Shown one piece after another: positions 39,633 through 47,559 of a stretch of 64,000 nucleotides of DNA. Where the stretch lies: assembly GCA_963754125.1 (NCBI GenBank), contig CAVWEX010000001.1:682001-746000 (forward strand), in the 5' to 3' direction. The first letter of the stretch is position 1, and the number at the start of each line of letters is the position of its first letter. The notes under the pieces were generated by a model. The model saw only the letters and a list, made by a program, of their open reading frames with translations, had not been told where the DNA came from and did not search any database. A program made the position numbers and the translations under genes. The DNA comes from RPQJ01 sp963754125. Lineage in GTDB: Bacteria > Pseudomonadota > Gammaproteobacteria > Steroidobacterales > Steroidobacteraceae.

Positions 39633-40574
39633 CTATTCCTGGATGTCGTCCAGCTGCAACCTCGGCAACCGCACTCCGGTCGTGACGCTCGGATCCCAGC
39701 TGATCGCACGGTTGCCGCCGGCCGTCTTGGCGAGCAGCAGGGCCTGCTCGACCCGCTCCACGGATTCCTCGGCACTGATCTCCGGATCCAGCGACGCGAG
39801 CCCGAACGAGGCCGTCACCCGCAGGTCGATGCCGCCGGGCGTGGTCATCAGCGGCGAGCTCGCGAAGCCCTCGCGGACCTGCTTGATCACCGACTGGGTC
39901 ATCGCCAGGTCCGCCCCGGGCAGGGCGATGAGGAACTCGTCGGCGCCGTAGCGGAACACCTTGTCGAAGGGGCGCAGCAGCCGCACGAGGCGCCGCGCAA
40001 CGACCGCGAGCAGCTCGTCGCCGACCGTTGGGCCGTGGGCGTCGGTGATCGCCTTGAAGCGGTCGAGGTCCACCAGGACGATGCTGCACTTCTGGACGCC
40101 CCGCGCCGCGAGGTCTCGCCAGGCCCGCAGGTCGGTCAGCATCCCGCCGCGGTCGGCGGCTCCGGTCGTGGCATCGAGGTTTCGCACGGCCTCCGCGACC
40201 CCGTGCCTCAACGCATCGAGCGCGTCGTGCAGTCGTACGCTACCCGCGATCAGCTCGTCGAATTCCTGGACGTCGATCGGGGCATCGGTCGCGAGCTTGT
40301 GCAGCAACCGGTCGCCGAGCCGGTGCAGACGCCAGTGCTCCACGCCCATCGCCGCATACGCAGGCGTGCCCCACAACTCGGCAGGCGCCAGGTCGAAGTA
40401 CCAGCGATTGAAGTGGCATGCGCGGTGCACGCCGTCCCCGGGCTCGTTCGCGTGGACCGTAGCCCCGTGGACGATGGCCTCGAGCACGCTCTCCTGCCAG
40501 TCGGTGTGCTCGTGTACCGCCCGGGTCAGCTGCTCCAGCACCTCGTCCAGGCGGTGCGGATTGATCTTGCGCAT
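39633..40574 (-). CDS. DgcZ-like CZB-GGDEF protein with GADEF active site
   Basis: A 313-residue protein aligned with E. coli DgcZ. The N-terminal CZB zinc-sensing domain keeps all four zinc ligands: His23, Cys53, His80 and His84 (HTDW, CHFNRW, HWRLH). The GGDEF domain has VDLDRFKAITDAHG and an RxxD site (RPFD), but the active site reads FRYGADEF instead of GGDEF/GGEEF. The second glycine to alanine change may lower activity or the protein may act as a c-di-GMP or zinc binder. ATG 40572-40574 has GGAGGT upstream. It is a stand-alone gene divergent from the bactofilin. Confidence 0.82.
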   Translation of the reverse strand: MRKINPHRLDEVLEQLTRAVHEHTDWQESVLEAIVHGATVHANEPGDGVHRACHFNRWYFDLAPAELWGTPAYAAMGVEHWRLHRLGDRLLHKLATDAPIDVQEFDELIAGSVRLHDALDALRHGVAEAVRNLDATTGAADRGGMLTDLRAWRDLAARGVQKCSIVLVDLDRFKAITDAHGPTVGDELLAVVARRLVRLLRPFDKVFRYGADEFLIALPGADLAMTQSVIKQVREGFASSPLMTTPGGIDLRVTASFGLASLDPEISAEESVERVEQALLLAKTAGGNRAISWDPSVTTGVRLPRLQLDDIQE

Positions 40575-40859
40575 CGGTGTACACCTCCGTAACGAACGCA
40601 CGCCGCCCAGCTTGTCCAGCCGCACGGCCAGCTTCGCGGTTGGACCGACTATTGACAAGTGCAAGGCCGGAATATCGCCCCCCAATCCCGTTAAGTGCGT
40701 CACAGTTCAGCAAGGTATCCCTCCCATACTCCGCCTCCTGCCCGCCCACGCCATCGCCCGGTCCCGACGCGGTCGCATCTGTGATGCCGGCCCTGTTCCG
40801 GTCGTGATAGCGTGCGGTAGCGTCGCGCCTCCTTCACTGCCACCACGGGAAGATCATCA

Positions 40860-41273
40860 ATGGCTGCTTCGTACGATCCCGCTTCAGACCGCGCCTCCGT
40901 CCTCGGCCCGACCCTGCGCTTCAAGGGCGAGTTGTCCGCTGCGGAGGACCTCGTGATCCACGGCCAGGTCGAGGGCAGCGTCGGGCCGGCGCCGAAAGTC
41001 ACGATCGGCCCCGAGGCCCACGTCAGGGCGGGCGTCAATGCGGACGTGATCATCGTCGAGGGACGCGTCGAAGGCGACCTGAAGGCCCAGGTGTCGATCA
41101 CAGTGCGGCCGAAGGCCAACGTGCGGGGCAACCTCGAGGCACCGGCCATCAACATCGCCGAAGGCGCGACCTTCAACGGCGGCATCAAGATGGAACCTGC
41201 GGCGACCGGCTCGAGTTCGACTTCAGCGCGCGATCACGACGTGAACGTGTTCCGCACCGGCACCGCCAACTGA
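40860..41273 (+). CDS. Bactofilin (polymer-forming cytoskeletal protein), first copy
   Basis: A 137-residue bactofilin: VLGPTLRFKGELSAAEDLVIHGQVEGSV opens the right-handed beta-helix, followed by repeats such as KVTIGPEAHVRAGVNADVIIVEGRVEGDLKAQVSITVRPKANVRGNLEAPAINIAEGATFNGGIKM. Bactofilins polymerise without nucleotides and help shape the cell, position enzymes or anchor the envelope. ATG 40860 follows a possible GGAAGA. The second copy starts 19 bases later, so they form a pair. It has disordered ends, as usual. Confidence 0.88.
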   Translation: MAASYDPASDRASVLGPTLRFKGELSAAEDLVIHGQVEGSVGPAPKVTIGPEAHVRAGVNADVIIVEGRVEGDLKAQVSITVRPKANVRGNLEAPAINIAEGATFNGGIKMEPAATGSSSTSARDHDVNVFRTGTAN

Positions 41274-41292
41274 CCGTTCGAGGATCGTCGCC

Positions 41293-41850
41293 ATGTGGAA
41301 GCGCAAGCAACCCGAACCGGTCGACCTCGAGCACGTCCTGACCGAGGCGCCGCCTGTCTGGCCGATCGCCGCGCGCCCGGTTGCACCGATGCCATCGTCT
41401 CAGCCGGAGGTTCCGGCAGAGCGCGCCCCGCTCGGCCGCGCCTCGACGCTCGGGGCAACCCTGCGCATCAAGGGCGACCTCGTCGCCGACGAGGATCTCG
41501 TCATCCAGGGGCAGGTCGAGGGATCCATCCTGCACACCCGCAGCCTCACGATCGGCTCTCAGGGCAAGGTGCGCGGGGACATCCGTGCCCGGAGGATCGT
41601 CGTCGAGGGAACGGTCGAGGGAAATCTGTACGCGCTTGAAAGCGTGAGCCTTCGTCCCGGCGCCACGGTCCGCGGCGACATCTTCGCGGCCGGGATCGCG
41701 ATGGAGGACGGCGCACGCCTGATCGGCCGAATCGACATGGACAATGCGCCCGCCGTACCCACCGTCAAGGTTACGGTGCCCGAGTCGCCGGAGCCTGCCG
41801 GCGAGGACCTGTCCGATACCCAGGCCCACGCGCTGCTGACCGGCTCCTGA
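41293..41850 (+). CDS. Bactofilin, second copy with N-terminal extension
   Basis: A 185-residue bactofilin with a longer Pro-rich N-terminus (EPVDLEHVLTEAPPVWPIAARPVAPMPSS) before STLGATLRIKGDLVADEDLVIQGQVEGSIL and beta-helix repeats. MWKRKQ at the start could bind the membrane, as in membrane-associated bactofilins. The C-terminus is acidic (PESPEPAGEDLSDT). It probably co-polymerises with the upstream copy. A retropepsin-like protease follows after 57 bases. A peptidoglycan hydrolase, often linked to bactofilins, is not present. Confidence 0.86.
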   Translation: MWKRKQPEPVDLEHVLTEAPPVWPIAARPVAPMPSSQPEVPAERAPLGRASTLGATLRIKGDLVADEDLVIQGQVEGSILHTRSLTIGSQGKVRGDIRARRIVVEGTVEGNLYALESVSLRPGATVRGDIFAAGIAMEDGARLIGRIDMDNAPAVPTVKVTVPESPEPAGEDLSDTQAHALLTGS

Positions 41851-41907
41851 GTCCGGGCCCGGCGCGGCACGGATACGCCCGGCCTCGGTCAGTGATATAC
41901 AGGCCGC

Positions 41908-42873
41908 ATGGCCTGGCGACCACGGAGTTCGAAGAGCCTGCTCGAGGGAGCGCTGCTTGCGACCGGACTGGTCGTGATGGCGACGCCGCTCGCTCACTCT
42001 GACGCCGATCCAGCAGCCGCCCAGCGCGTCGAGGAAGTCGTCGTCTCCGCCCCGGAACCGCGCTACGTCGCACCGACGACGCGCGACCGCATCGGCCGCA
42101 TCTGGGCCCCCGTGCTCATCAACGGGATGGGCCCGTACCGGCTGGTGCTCGACACCGGCGCCAGCCGCTCCGCGATCTCCACCAAGGTGGCCGCCGAGCT
42201 CGGCCTGCCGATCCAGGCCGACTCGGTGCGGTTGCAGGGAGTTACGGGCTCGACGATCGCCTCGACCGTGGACGTCGACACGCTCGAATTCGGCGACCTC
42301 GTGGTCAGCAACACGAGAATGCCGATCCTCGCCGACGCCTTCGGCGGCGCCGAGGGCGTACTCGGTGGCGAAGGCCTCGAGGACAAGCGCATCGTGATCG
42401 AGTTCCGGAACGACCGGATCACCATCAAGCGCTCGCGGCGCTCGCCGGCGCCCGAGGGATTCTCGGTCGTGCCGTTCAAGAACCACCCGAAGCGCGGCAT
42501 GCGCGTCAGCGTGATGGTCGGCAACGTCAAGGCCGTCGCCATGGTCGACACCGGGGCGCAGCGGACCATCGGCAATCTTGCGCTCCACCAGGCGCTGGCG
42601 CGCCACGCCGGCAAGGCGGACGCGTTCGACGTGGAGGTCATCGGCGTCACCGAGGACGTGCAGATGGCGGCACCCGTGCGCATCCCCCGCTTCGTCGCCG
42701 GCGACATGGTCGTGCGCAACGCGGAGATCATCTTCAGCGACGTCTACATCTTCGACCATTGGCAGGTCCGCGACGAACCGGCCCTGCTGATCGGCATGGA
42801 CCTGCTCGGACTCCTCGACACCCTGATCATCGACTACCGTCGCAACGAGCTGCAGCTCAAGACGCGCCGCTGA
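41908..42873 (+). CDS. Retropepsin-like aspartyl protease, duplicated active site, exported
   Basis: A 321-residue protein with an N-terminal hydrophobic leader (LLEGALLATGLVVMATPLAHS). Two aspartyl half-sites are present: VLDTGASRSAIS (about residue 82) and MVDTGAQRTIGN (about 213), so one chain holds both halves of a pepsin-like active site in retropepsin style. Flanking GPYRLV and GVLGGEGLEDKRIVIEF are typical of the bacterial family. It is probably a periplasmic protease. Its 3' end overlaps the CBS gene by 17 bases on the opposite strand. Partner and substrate are unknown. Confidence 0.82.
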   Translation: MAWRPRSSKSLLEGALLATGLVVMATPLAHSDADPAAAQRVEEVVVSAPEPRYVAPTTRDRIGRIWAPVLINGMGPYRLVLDTGASRSAISTKVAAELGLPIQADSVRLQGVTGSTIASTVDVDTLEFGDLVVSNTRMPILADAFGGAEGVLGGEGLEDKRIVIEFRNDRITIKRSRRSPAPEGFSVVPFKNHPKRGMRVSVMVGNVKAVAMVDTGAQRTIGNLALHQALARHAGKADAFDVEVIGVTEDVQMAAPVRIPRFVAGDMVVRNAEIIFSDVYIFDHWQVRDEPALLIGMDLLGLLDTLIIDYRRNELQLKTRR

Positions 42874-43291
42874 CCGCCGTCGGCGCCTCGGCGATCGACT
42901 GCAGCGCATCGCCGGCGCTCGTGGGCTTCGCCAGCGCCAGGTCGCCGAGCGACACGATGCCGACGAGACGCTTCTGGCGGTTCAACACCGGCAGGCGCCG
43001 CACGTGCAGGTCGCCCATGACCTGCGCCACGTCCCGCACCGATTCGTCGTCGTAGACGTACCGGATCTCCGTGGACATGACCTCGCGGACCTTGCTGTCC
43101 TGCGGCGGCAGGCCCCGTGCGACCGCACGGATCGTGATGTCGCGGTCCGTCAACATGCCCACCAGTCGGTCGTTCTCGGCGACGGGCAAGCTGCCGAAGT
43201 CCTCCTCCTCCATGATCCGGGCCGCGCACTGGAGGGTGTCCTCCGGCGAGGCGATCCTGACGTCTCGCGTCATGACTTCGCTGATGATCAT
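42857..43291 (-). CDS. Tandem CBS-domain protein
   Basis: A 144-residue protein with two CBS domains (VMTRDVRIASPEDTLQCAARIMEEEDFGSLPV and VMSTEIRYVYDDESVRDVAQVMGDLHVRRLPVLN), separated by LVGMLTDRDITIRAVARG. Stand-alone tandem CBS proteins bind adenosine nucleotides and regulate partner enzymes or channels. In proteobacteria, such genes commonly accompany stress-response clusters. The start is ATG 43289-43291. It is convergent with and overlaps the retropepsin gene by 17 bases and is divergent from the AI-2E gene, so promoter sharing in 43292-43484 is likely. Confidence 0.88.
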   Translation of the reverse strand: MIISEVMTRDVRIASPEDTLQCAARIMEEEDFGSLPVAENDRLVGMLTDRDITIRAVARGLPPQDSKVREVMSTEIRYVYDDESVRDVAQVMGDLHVRRLPVLNRQKRLVGIVSLGDLALAKPTSAGDALQSIAEAPTAVSGAS

Positions 43292-43409
43292 TGTCCGGCT
43301 CCTGTCGCATGGGGTGTTTCAGTGAATGGAGTCTACCGCCCGCGAAAGATGCCGCCCCTCCGAACGTGTCCCGAAACGCCGTAGGATTAATCCGGCGCGG
43401 CGGCGAGGA

Positions 43410-43426
43410 TGTAGGACTCGACCTAC
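43410..43426. promoter_or_regulatory. TGTAGGAC motif / GTAGG-N6-CCTAC dyad upstream of the AI-2E gene
   Basis: GTAGGACTCGACCTAC (43411-43426) is an inverted repeat with five-base arms, 59 bases before the AI-2E family start and between it and the divergent CBS gene. It shares 12 of 16 positions with a dyad at 45244-45259 and carries the TGTAGGAC word also found at 45364 and 53806. Binding protein unknown. Confidence 0.45.
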
Positions 43427-43484
43427 GCAAAGCCGCGGGATTGCATGGCTGAAGGCCGGACCCGGCCACGTAGAGACTCGAGCC

Positions 43485-44594
43485 ATGCAATTGGATTCGC
43501 TGCACCCGCGCGACTTGAGGCTACGAAGCCAGCAGGCGCTGGTCGTCATCGCCGTGGTGCTCGTGCTCGGCTTCCTGCATGTCGCGAAGTCCGCCGTCGT
43601 GCCGCTCCTGTTCGCGGCCTTCCTGGCCATTCTGCTCGCGCCGGCCGTGGCGCTGGTGCGCCGTGTCGGCGTGCCCCGCGCCGTCGCGGCCGGGATCATC
43701 CTGATCTCCCTGATCGCGGTCGTGAGCCTCGGGTTGAACGCGACCTGGCGTCCGGCCAGGGAGTGGCTGGACCAGGCGCCACAGACGATGCGGACGCTGG
43801 AACGCAAGCTGCGCCCGGTCACCGGCTTCATCGCCAAGGTCGAATCCGTCTCGGAGCAGGCCGAGCGCGTCACCGATCCCGGTGCTGCCACGAACGGCGC
43901 GCTCGTTCCTGCAAATGCCCCGGAGCCGAAGAAATCGACGATCGCCAACACCCAGGAGTGGCTGATCGCGATCCTGACCACGCTGGTGGTGACGTACTTC
44001 CTCCTCGCCGCCGGTCCGTCGCTGCTGGTGAAGGTCGAGGCTTCGCGTCGGGCGCGCCGGCTCAACACACGCTTGCTGCGCCTCGCGTCGGCGATCAGCG
44101 GCGACCTGAGCCGCTATTTCGCCACCGTGACGCTGATCAACCTGGCACTCGGTATCGCAACGACCGCGACCATGTACTGGCTCGGCATGCCCAACCCGCT
44201 GCTGTGGGGAGTCGTAGCCTTCGTGCTCAACTACGTTCCGTATGCCGGTTCGGCGGCGACGCTGGTGTTGATCACGGTCGTGGCACTGGTCTCGTTCGAC
44301 GATCTCGGCAAGCCCTTCGCCGTGGCAGGCTGTTATCTCTTGCTGACCACCCTCGAGGGCCAGTTCGTCCAGCCGGTCCTCGTTGGCCGGCGCCTCGACG
44401 TCAACCCGTTGATCGTGATCCTGTGCCTGTGGTTCGGCGGCTGGCTGTGGGGTATCGCCGGGGTCGCTCTCGCCGTGCCCCTGCTCGTGGCAGCCAAGGC
44501 GCTGGGGCTCGGCCTCTGGGCACCCGAGTCCGCCGAGCCTGGAGAGTCGGGACGCGGCGAGTCGCCGACTGGAACCGCTGCAGCGCAGTCGTAG
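43485..44594 (+). CDS. AI-2E family (TqsA/PerM-like) membrane transporter
   Basis: A 369-residue protein with seven to eight membrane helices and a long soluble loop between helices 3 and 4 (PVTGFIAKVESVSEQAERV). Family motifs include GIATTATMYWLGMPNPLLWGVVAFVLNYVPYAGS and LTTLEGQFVQPVLVGRRLDVNPLIVILCLWFGGWLWGIAGVALAVPLLV. The family includes exporters and PerM-like envelope factors; substrate not known. ATG 43485 is supported by the hydrophobic start. It begins the plus-strand side of the island; the gene downstream on the other strand shares a terminator hairpin with it. Confidence 0.88.
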   Translation: MQLDSLHPRDLRLRSQQALVVIAVVLVLGFLHVAKSAVVPLLFAAFLAILLAPAVALVRRVGVPRAVAAGIILISLIAVVSLGLNATWRPAREWLDQAPQTMRTLERKLRPVTGFIAKVESVSEQAERVTDPGAATNGALVPANAPEPKKSTIANTQEWLIAILTTLVVTYFLLAAGPSLLVKVEASRRARRLNTRLLRLASAISGDLSRYFATVTLINLALGIATTATMYWLGMPNPLLWGVVAFVLNYVPYAGSAATLVLITVVALVSFDDLGKPFAVAGCYLLLTTLEGQFVQPVLVGRRLDVNPLIVILCLWFGGWLWGIAGVALAVPLLVAAKALGLGLWAPESAEPGESGRGESPTGTAAAQS

Positions 44595-44634
44595 CGCACT
44601 GGGACGCAGCGACCGCCCGCGCGATCGAAAGCGG

Positions 44635-44658
44635 CCGCGGGCGGCGCGCCGCCCGCGG
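44635..44658. terminator. Bidirectional GC hairpin between AI-2E and BON genes
   Basis: CCGCGGGCGGCG followed at once by its exact complement is a 24-base perfect palindrome between two convergent genes. It lacks a T-tract, so it may be a bidirectional terminator or a Rho/3'-end block. Confidence 0.5.
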
Positions 44659-44670
44659 TCGCGATCGTCC

Positions 44671-45222
44671 TTACTTGTTGTGCCTGATCTCGAGGTCGTT
44701 GCGGACGGTCGTGACTCCATCGACGGAGCGCGCGAGTTCGCCGGCACGGGCCCGGGCCGCCGTCGAGTCCGCGAAGCCGGTCAACTGCACCACGCCCTTC
44801 TGCGTCTCGACGTTGACCTGGAGCGCCTTGGTCGTGGAATCCTCGGCGAGCTTCGCCTTCACCGACGCGGTCACCGTAACGTCGTCGACGACCTGGCCTG
44901 CCGTCGCCTGCGGGCTGCTCACGCGCAGGTCGTTGCGGACCTCCTTGACCCCCGTGACTGAGCGCGCCACCTTCGTCGCCTGCTCCTTCGAGCGGGCGTT
45001 GTCCACGAAGCCGCCGAGCTGCACGACGCCCCGGAAGGTCTCCACGTTGATCTGGCCCGCCTTGGTGATCGGATCGTCGATCAGTGCCAGCTTCACATTG
45101 CTGGTGAGCACGCTGTCATCGATGACCTCGCCGGCCGACGGTTGCGTGCGCGTCGCGGCGCAGGCGCTGACCATCGCCAGTGCCCCCGTGACGGCAATGA
45201 ACTTGATGATCCCACGTTTCAT
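44671..45222 (-). CDS. BON-domain lipoprotein
   Basis: A 183-residue lipoprotein with lipobox VSAC and two BON domains: DSVLTSNVKLALIDDPITKAGQINVETFRGVVQLGGFVDN and DVTVTASVKAKLAEDSTTKALQVNVETQKGVVQLTGFADS. BON proteins such as OsmY and DolP stabilise the outer membrane under osmotic and envelope stress. Upstream on the same strand is a near-perfect sigma-54 promoter, 40 bases before the start codon, next to a sigma-54 activator gene at 45460. That makes sigma-54 control likely. A terminator palindrome follows at 44635. Confidence 0.9.
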   Translation of the reverse strand: MKRGIIKFIAVTGALAMVSACAATRTQPSAGEVIDDSVLTSNVKLALIDDPITKAGQINVETFRGVVQLGGFVDNARSKEQATKVARSVTGVKEVRNDLRVSSPQATAGQVVDDVTVTASVKAKLAEDSTTKALQVNVETQKGVVQLTGFADSTAARARAGELARSVDGVTTVRNDLEIRHNK

Positions 45223-45243
45223 ATTCGTCTCCTGTCGTGTTGC

Positions 45244-45259
45244 GTAGACCCGGACCTAC
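45244..45259. promoter_or_regulatory. GTAG-N8-CTAC dyad near the BON transcription start
   Basis: GTAGACCCGGACCTAC lies two bases past the -12 element toward the gene, so it overlaps the predicted start point of transcription. It matches the dyad at 43411-43426 at 12 of 16 positions. It could be a regulator site or a 5' UTR element. Confidence 0.4.
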
Positions 45260-45261
45260 GC

Positions 45262-45277
45262 TGCAAGCCACGTGCCA
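45262..45277 (-). promoter_or_regulatory. Sigma-54 (-24/-12) promoter of the BON gene
   Basis: On the minus strand the sequence reads TGGCACG-TGGC-TTGCA, an exact fit to TGGCACG-N4-TTGCW. It is 40 bases upstream of the BON lipoprotein start and has correct GG-GC spacing. The adjacent divergent gene encodes a sigma-54-dependent activator. Confidence 0.85.
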
Positions 45278-45459
45278 GCGCGCCTGTAAAGACACGCCGT
45301 GCCGACGGGTCGACGACGTTGCGATGCCGACATTCGTGGCGAATCAATCGAATGGCAGCGCCGTGTAGGACGAACACCGACAAAAGGAGACGGGAACTCT
45401 GAACGCGATGTGCGTGACCGCCGATGCACCACCGGCCGGGTAGTTGTTACAAAGTGCCC

Positions 45460-46497
45460 ATGCAGTCGTGTAAAAAATTGCCGCGGTCTCCGGGTCGAGC
45501 GCCAGGCCCCGACGATGCCCTCGCGTCCGCCGGAGCATCGGTTGGCCTGGTCGGTGAATCCGGCCCGATGAGCCGGGTGCGGGCGCTGGTGGAGCGCGTG
45601 GCGGCCACCGAGGCATCGGTGCTCGTGATCGGCGAGAGCGGCACCGGCAAGGAAGTCGTTGCGCAGGCACTGCACGCGGGCAGCCCGCGTGCGGAGCGGG
45701 AGTTCCGGGCCATCAACTGCGGCGCCATCCCTGCAACCCTGGTCGAGGCCGAACTCTTCGGCTTCGAGAGGGGCAGCTTCACCGGAGCGACGCGCACCCA
45801 CGAAGGCATCGTCGGACAGGCGCACGGCGGGACGCTGTTCCTGGACGAGATCACGGAAATGCCGATGGAGACCCAGCCCCCGTTGCTGCGCTTTCTCGAG
45901 ACCCGGAGGTATTTTCGTGTCGGCGGCACCCGGGAGCTCTCCACGGACGTGAGGATCGTGGCCGCCACCAACCGCCCGCCGGCCAGCGCCGTTCGCGAGA
46001 ACAGGCTGCGCGAGGACCTCTACTACCGCCTCGCGGCGTTTCCGATCGAGCTGCCGCCGCTGCGCGAACGGGGCGACGACGTCGTCGAGCTCGCGGAGCT
46101 CTTCCTCGAGCGACTCAACGACGAAGCGGGCACCGCAAAGCGCTTTTCCGCAGGCTCGCTGGACGCGGCGCGGCGTCATGCATGGCCGGGCAACGTCCGG
46201 GAACTGAAGCATGCCGTCGAGTGCGCCTTCATCCTCGGGGATCGCGTCGTGGACCTCGGCATGGCCCTCGGGAACTCCGCCGACCTGTCTGCACGCGTCA
46301 CGCCGCCGCAGGACGTGAGCGACACGCTCTGCGTGCGCATCGGTTCGCGGTTGAGCGACGTCGAGCGCTGGCTCATCGAGGCGACGTTGCAGCGCTTTGC
46401 AGGCAACAAGCGCCGCGCCGCAGCCCTCTTGGGCTGCAGCGTCAAGACGTTGTATAACAAGCTCAATCGCTATGCCCAGCCCGCGGGCGAAACCTGA
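45460..46497 (+). CDS. Sigma-54-dependent Fis-family activator without receiver domain
   Basis: A 345-residue protein: AAA+ domain from about residue 30 with Walker A GESGTGKE, the sigma-54-contact loop RGSFTGAT (GSFTGA instead of the usual GAFTGA), Walker B GGTLFLDEITEM, RLREDLYYRLAAFPIELPPLRER, and a C-terminal Fis helix-turn-helix (NKRRAAALLGCSVKTLYNKLNRY). There is no receiver, GAF or PAS domain, so activity may be constitutive or set by partners, like PspF. Start ATG 45460 is preferred over upstream ATG 45424. It is followed by a LuxR response regulator 16 bases on. Confidence 0.88.
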   Translation: MQSCKKLPRSPGRAPGPDDALASAGASVGLVGESGPMSRVRALVERVAATEASVLVIGESGTGKEVVAQALHAGSPRAEREFRAINCGAIPATLVEAELFGFERGSFTGATRTHEGIVGQAHGGTLFLDEITEMPMETQPPLLRFLETRRYFRVGGTRELSTDVRIVAATNRPPASAVRENRLREDLYYRLAAFPIELPPLRERGDDVVELAELFLERLNDEAGTAKRFSAGSLDAARRHAWPGNVRELKHAVECAFILGDRVVDLGMALGNSADLSARVTPPQDVSDTLCVRIGSRLSDVERWLIEATLQRFAGNKRRAAALLGCSVKTLYNKLNRYAQPAGET

Positions 46498-46513
46498 CAG
46501 GAGACGTTCAGCG

Positions 46514-47143
46514 ATGACTCGCGTACTGATCGCCGACGACCACGCGCTGTTCCGCGCCGGGCTGCGCCAGTTCCTCGTGGACGCGCTGCCCTCGGCCGAG
46601 ATCGGCGAAGCGGCATCGGGCAACGAAACCCTGACCTGCCTGCAGCGCAAGGACTGGGACCTGCTGATCCTCGACATCAACATGCCCGACCGCACCGGTC
46701 TCGACATCCTGCGGCACGTGAAGTCGGGACACCCGGCGACGCGCGTCCTGGTGCTCTCAGGCTATCCGGAGCGCCAGTACGCGCTGAACGTGCTGCGGGC
46801 GGGCGCCTCGGGCTACATCGCCAAGGACGCCGACCCGGAGGATCTCCTCAAGGCCGTGCGCATGGTGCTGCAGGGTCGCCGGTACGTCAGCGAGAGCCTG
46901 GCGGAACTGCTGCTGCTCGACCTCGATCGCGGGGACAAGCCGCTGCACTCCCTGCTCTCCGACCGCGAGTTCCAGATCTTCGGCAAGCTGGCCGCAGGGC
47001 AAGGCGTTTCCGAGATCGGCCGCGAGCTGTGTCTCTCGGTGAAGACCGTCAGCACCTACCGGACACGCATCCTGGAAAAGATGCGGATGACGAGCAATGC
47101 GGACCTGACGAGTTATGCGCTTCGAAATGAAATCATCCAGTAG
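46514..47143 (+). CDS. NarL/LuxR-family response regulator
   Basis: A 209-residue response regulator with AGGAG upstream. Receiver: ADDHALFR with acidic pocket, phospho-acceptor Asp in LLILDINMPDRTG, VLSGYPE and the conserved Lys in YIAKDADPEDLL. Output: LuxR-type helix-turn-helix (LSDREFQIFGKLAAGQGVSEIGRELCLSVKTVSTYRTRILEKM). It lies 16 bases after the sigma-54 activator and 20 before a second receiver. The CHASE3 histidine kinase beside it (47560-48994) has a HisKA_3-type domain, which matches this class, so it is a likely partner. Confidence 0.9.
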   Translation: MTRVLIADDHALFRAGLRQFLVDALPSAEIGEAASGNETLTCLQRKDWDLLILDINMPDRTGLDILRHVKSGHPATRVLVLSGYPERQYALNVLRAGASGYIAKDADPEDLLKAVRMVLQGRRYVSESLAELLLLDLDRGDKPLHSLLSDREFQIFGKLAAGQGVSEIGRELCLSVKTVSTYRTRILEKMRMTSNADLTSYALRNEIIQ

Positions 47144-47163
47144 CGACTCCGGACGAGAATGGC

Positions 47164-47556
47164 GTGACGGGCGCACGGCCCGACCTGCGGGTCCTGCTGG
47201 TCGAGGACTCGCCGGTCATCTGCGGCCTGATCATGGAGATCATCAACGACGTGCCGGGAGTGAAGGTCGCCGCGAGCGTCGAGTCCGAGCGCGACGCGAT
47301 CGAGGCAGTTGGTCGCCTCGGCGTGGACGTCGTGATCCTCGACCTGCAGCTGCGCAAGGGCACGGGCTTCGGCGTGCTTCGGGCCCTGCGCGACCTGCCG
47401 AACAAGCCGGTCGTCGTGGTGCTCACGAACTTCGCCCTGAGGTCGTATCGGGAGACCGCGCTCGCACTCGGCGCGCGCGATTTCCTCGACAAGTCGCGCG
47501 ACTACGACCGGTTGCCGACGATCCTCACCGAGATCGCATCCTCACAATCCTCCTGA
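47164..47556 (+). CDS. Stand-alone receiver-domain response regulator
   Basis: A 130-residue single-domain receiver with LLVEDSPVICGLIMEII, phospho-acceptor Asp in VVILDLQLRKGTGFG, Thr in VVLTNFALRS and Lys in DFLDKSRDYDRLP. It has no output domain, so it may pass phosphate on, act as a sink, or bind a protein, as CheY-like proteins do. The start is GTG 47164. It is 20 bases after the LuxR regulator and 3 bases from the convergent stop of the histidine kinase gene. Confidence 0.85.
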   Translation: MTGARPDLRVLLVEDSPVICGLIMEIINDVPGVKVAASVESERDAIEAVGRLGVDVVILDLQLRKGTGFGVLRALRDLPNKPVVVVLTNFALRSYRETALALGARDFLDKSRDYDRLPTILTEIASSQSS

Positions 47557-47559
47557 CGC

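Noticed and set aside
40652..40676. TTGACA as a -35 box for the bactofilin gene
   Set aside because: No acceptable -10 at 16-18 bases.
43384..43393. GGATTAATCC palindrome upstream of the AI-2E gene
   Set aside because: A single short palindrome without a second copy in the island; not strong enough to call.
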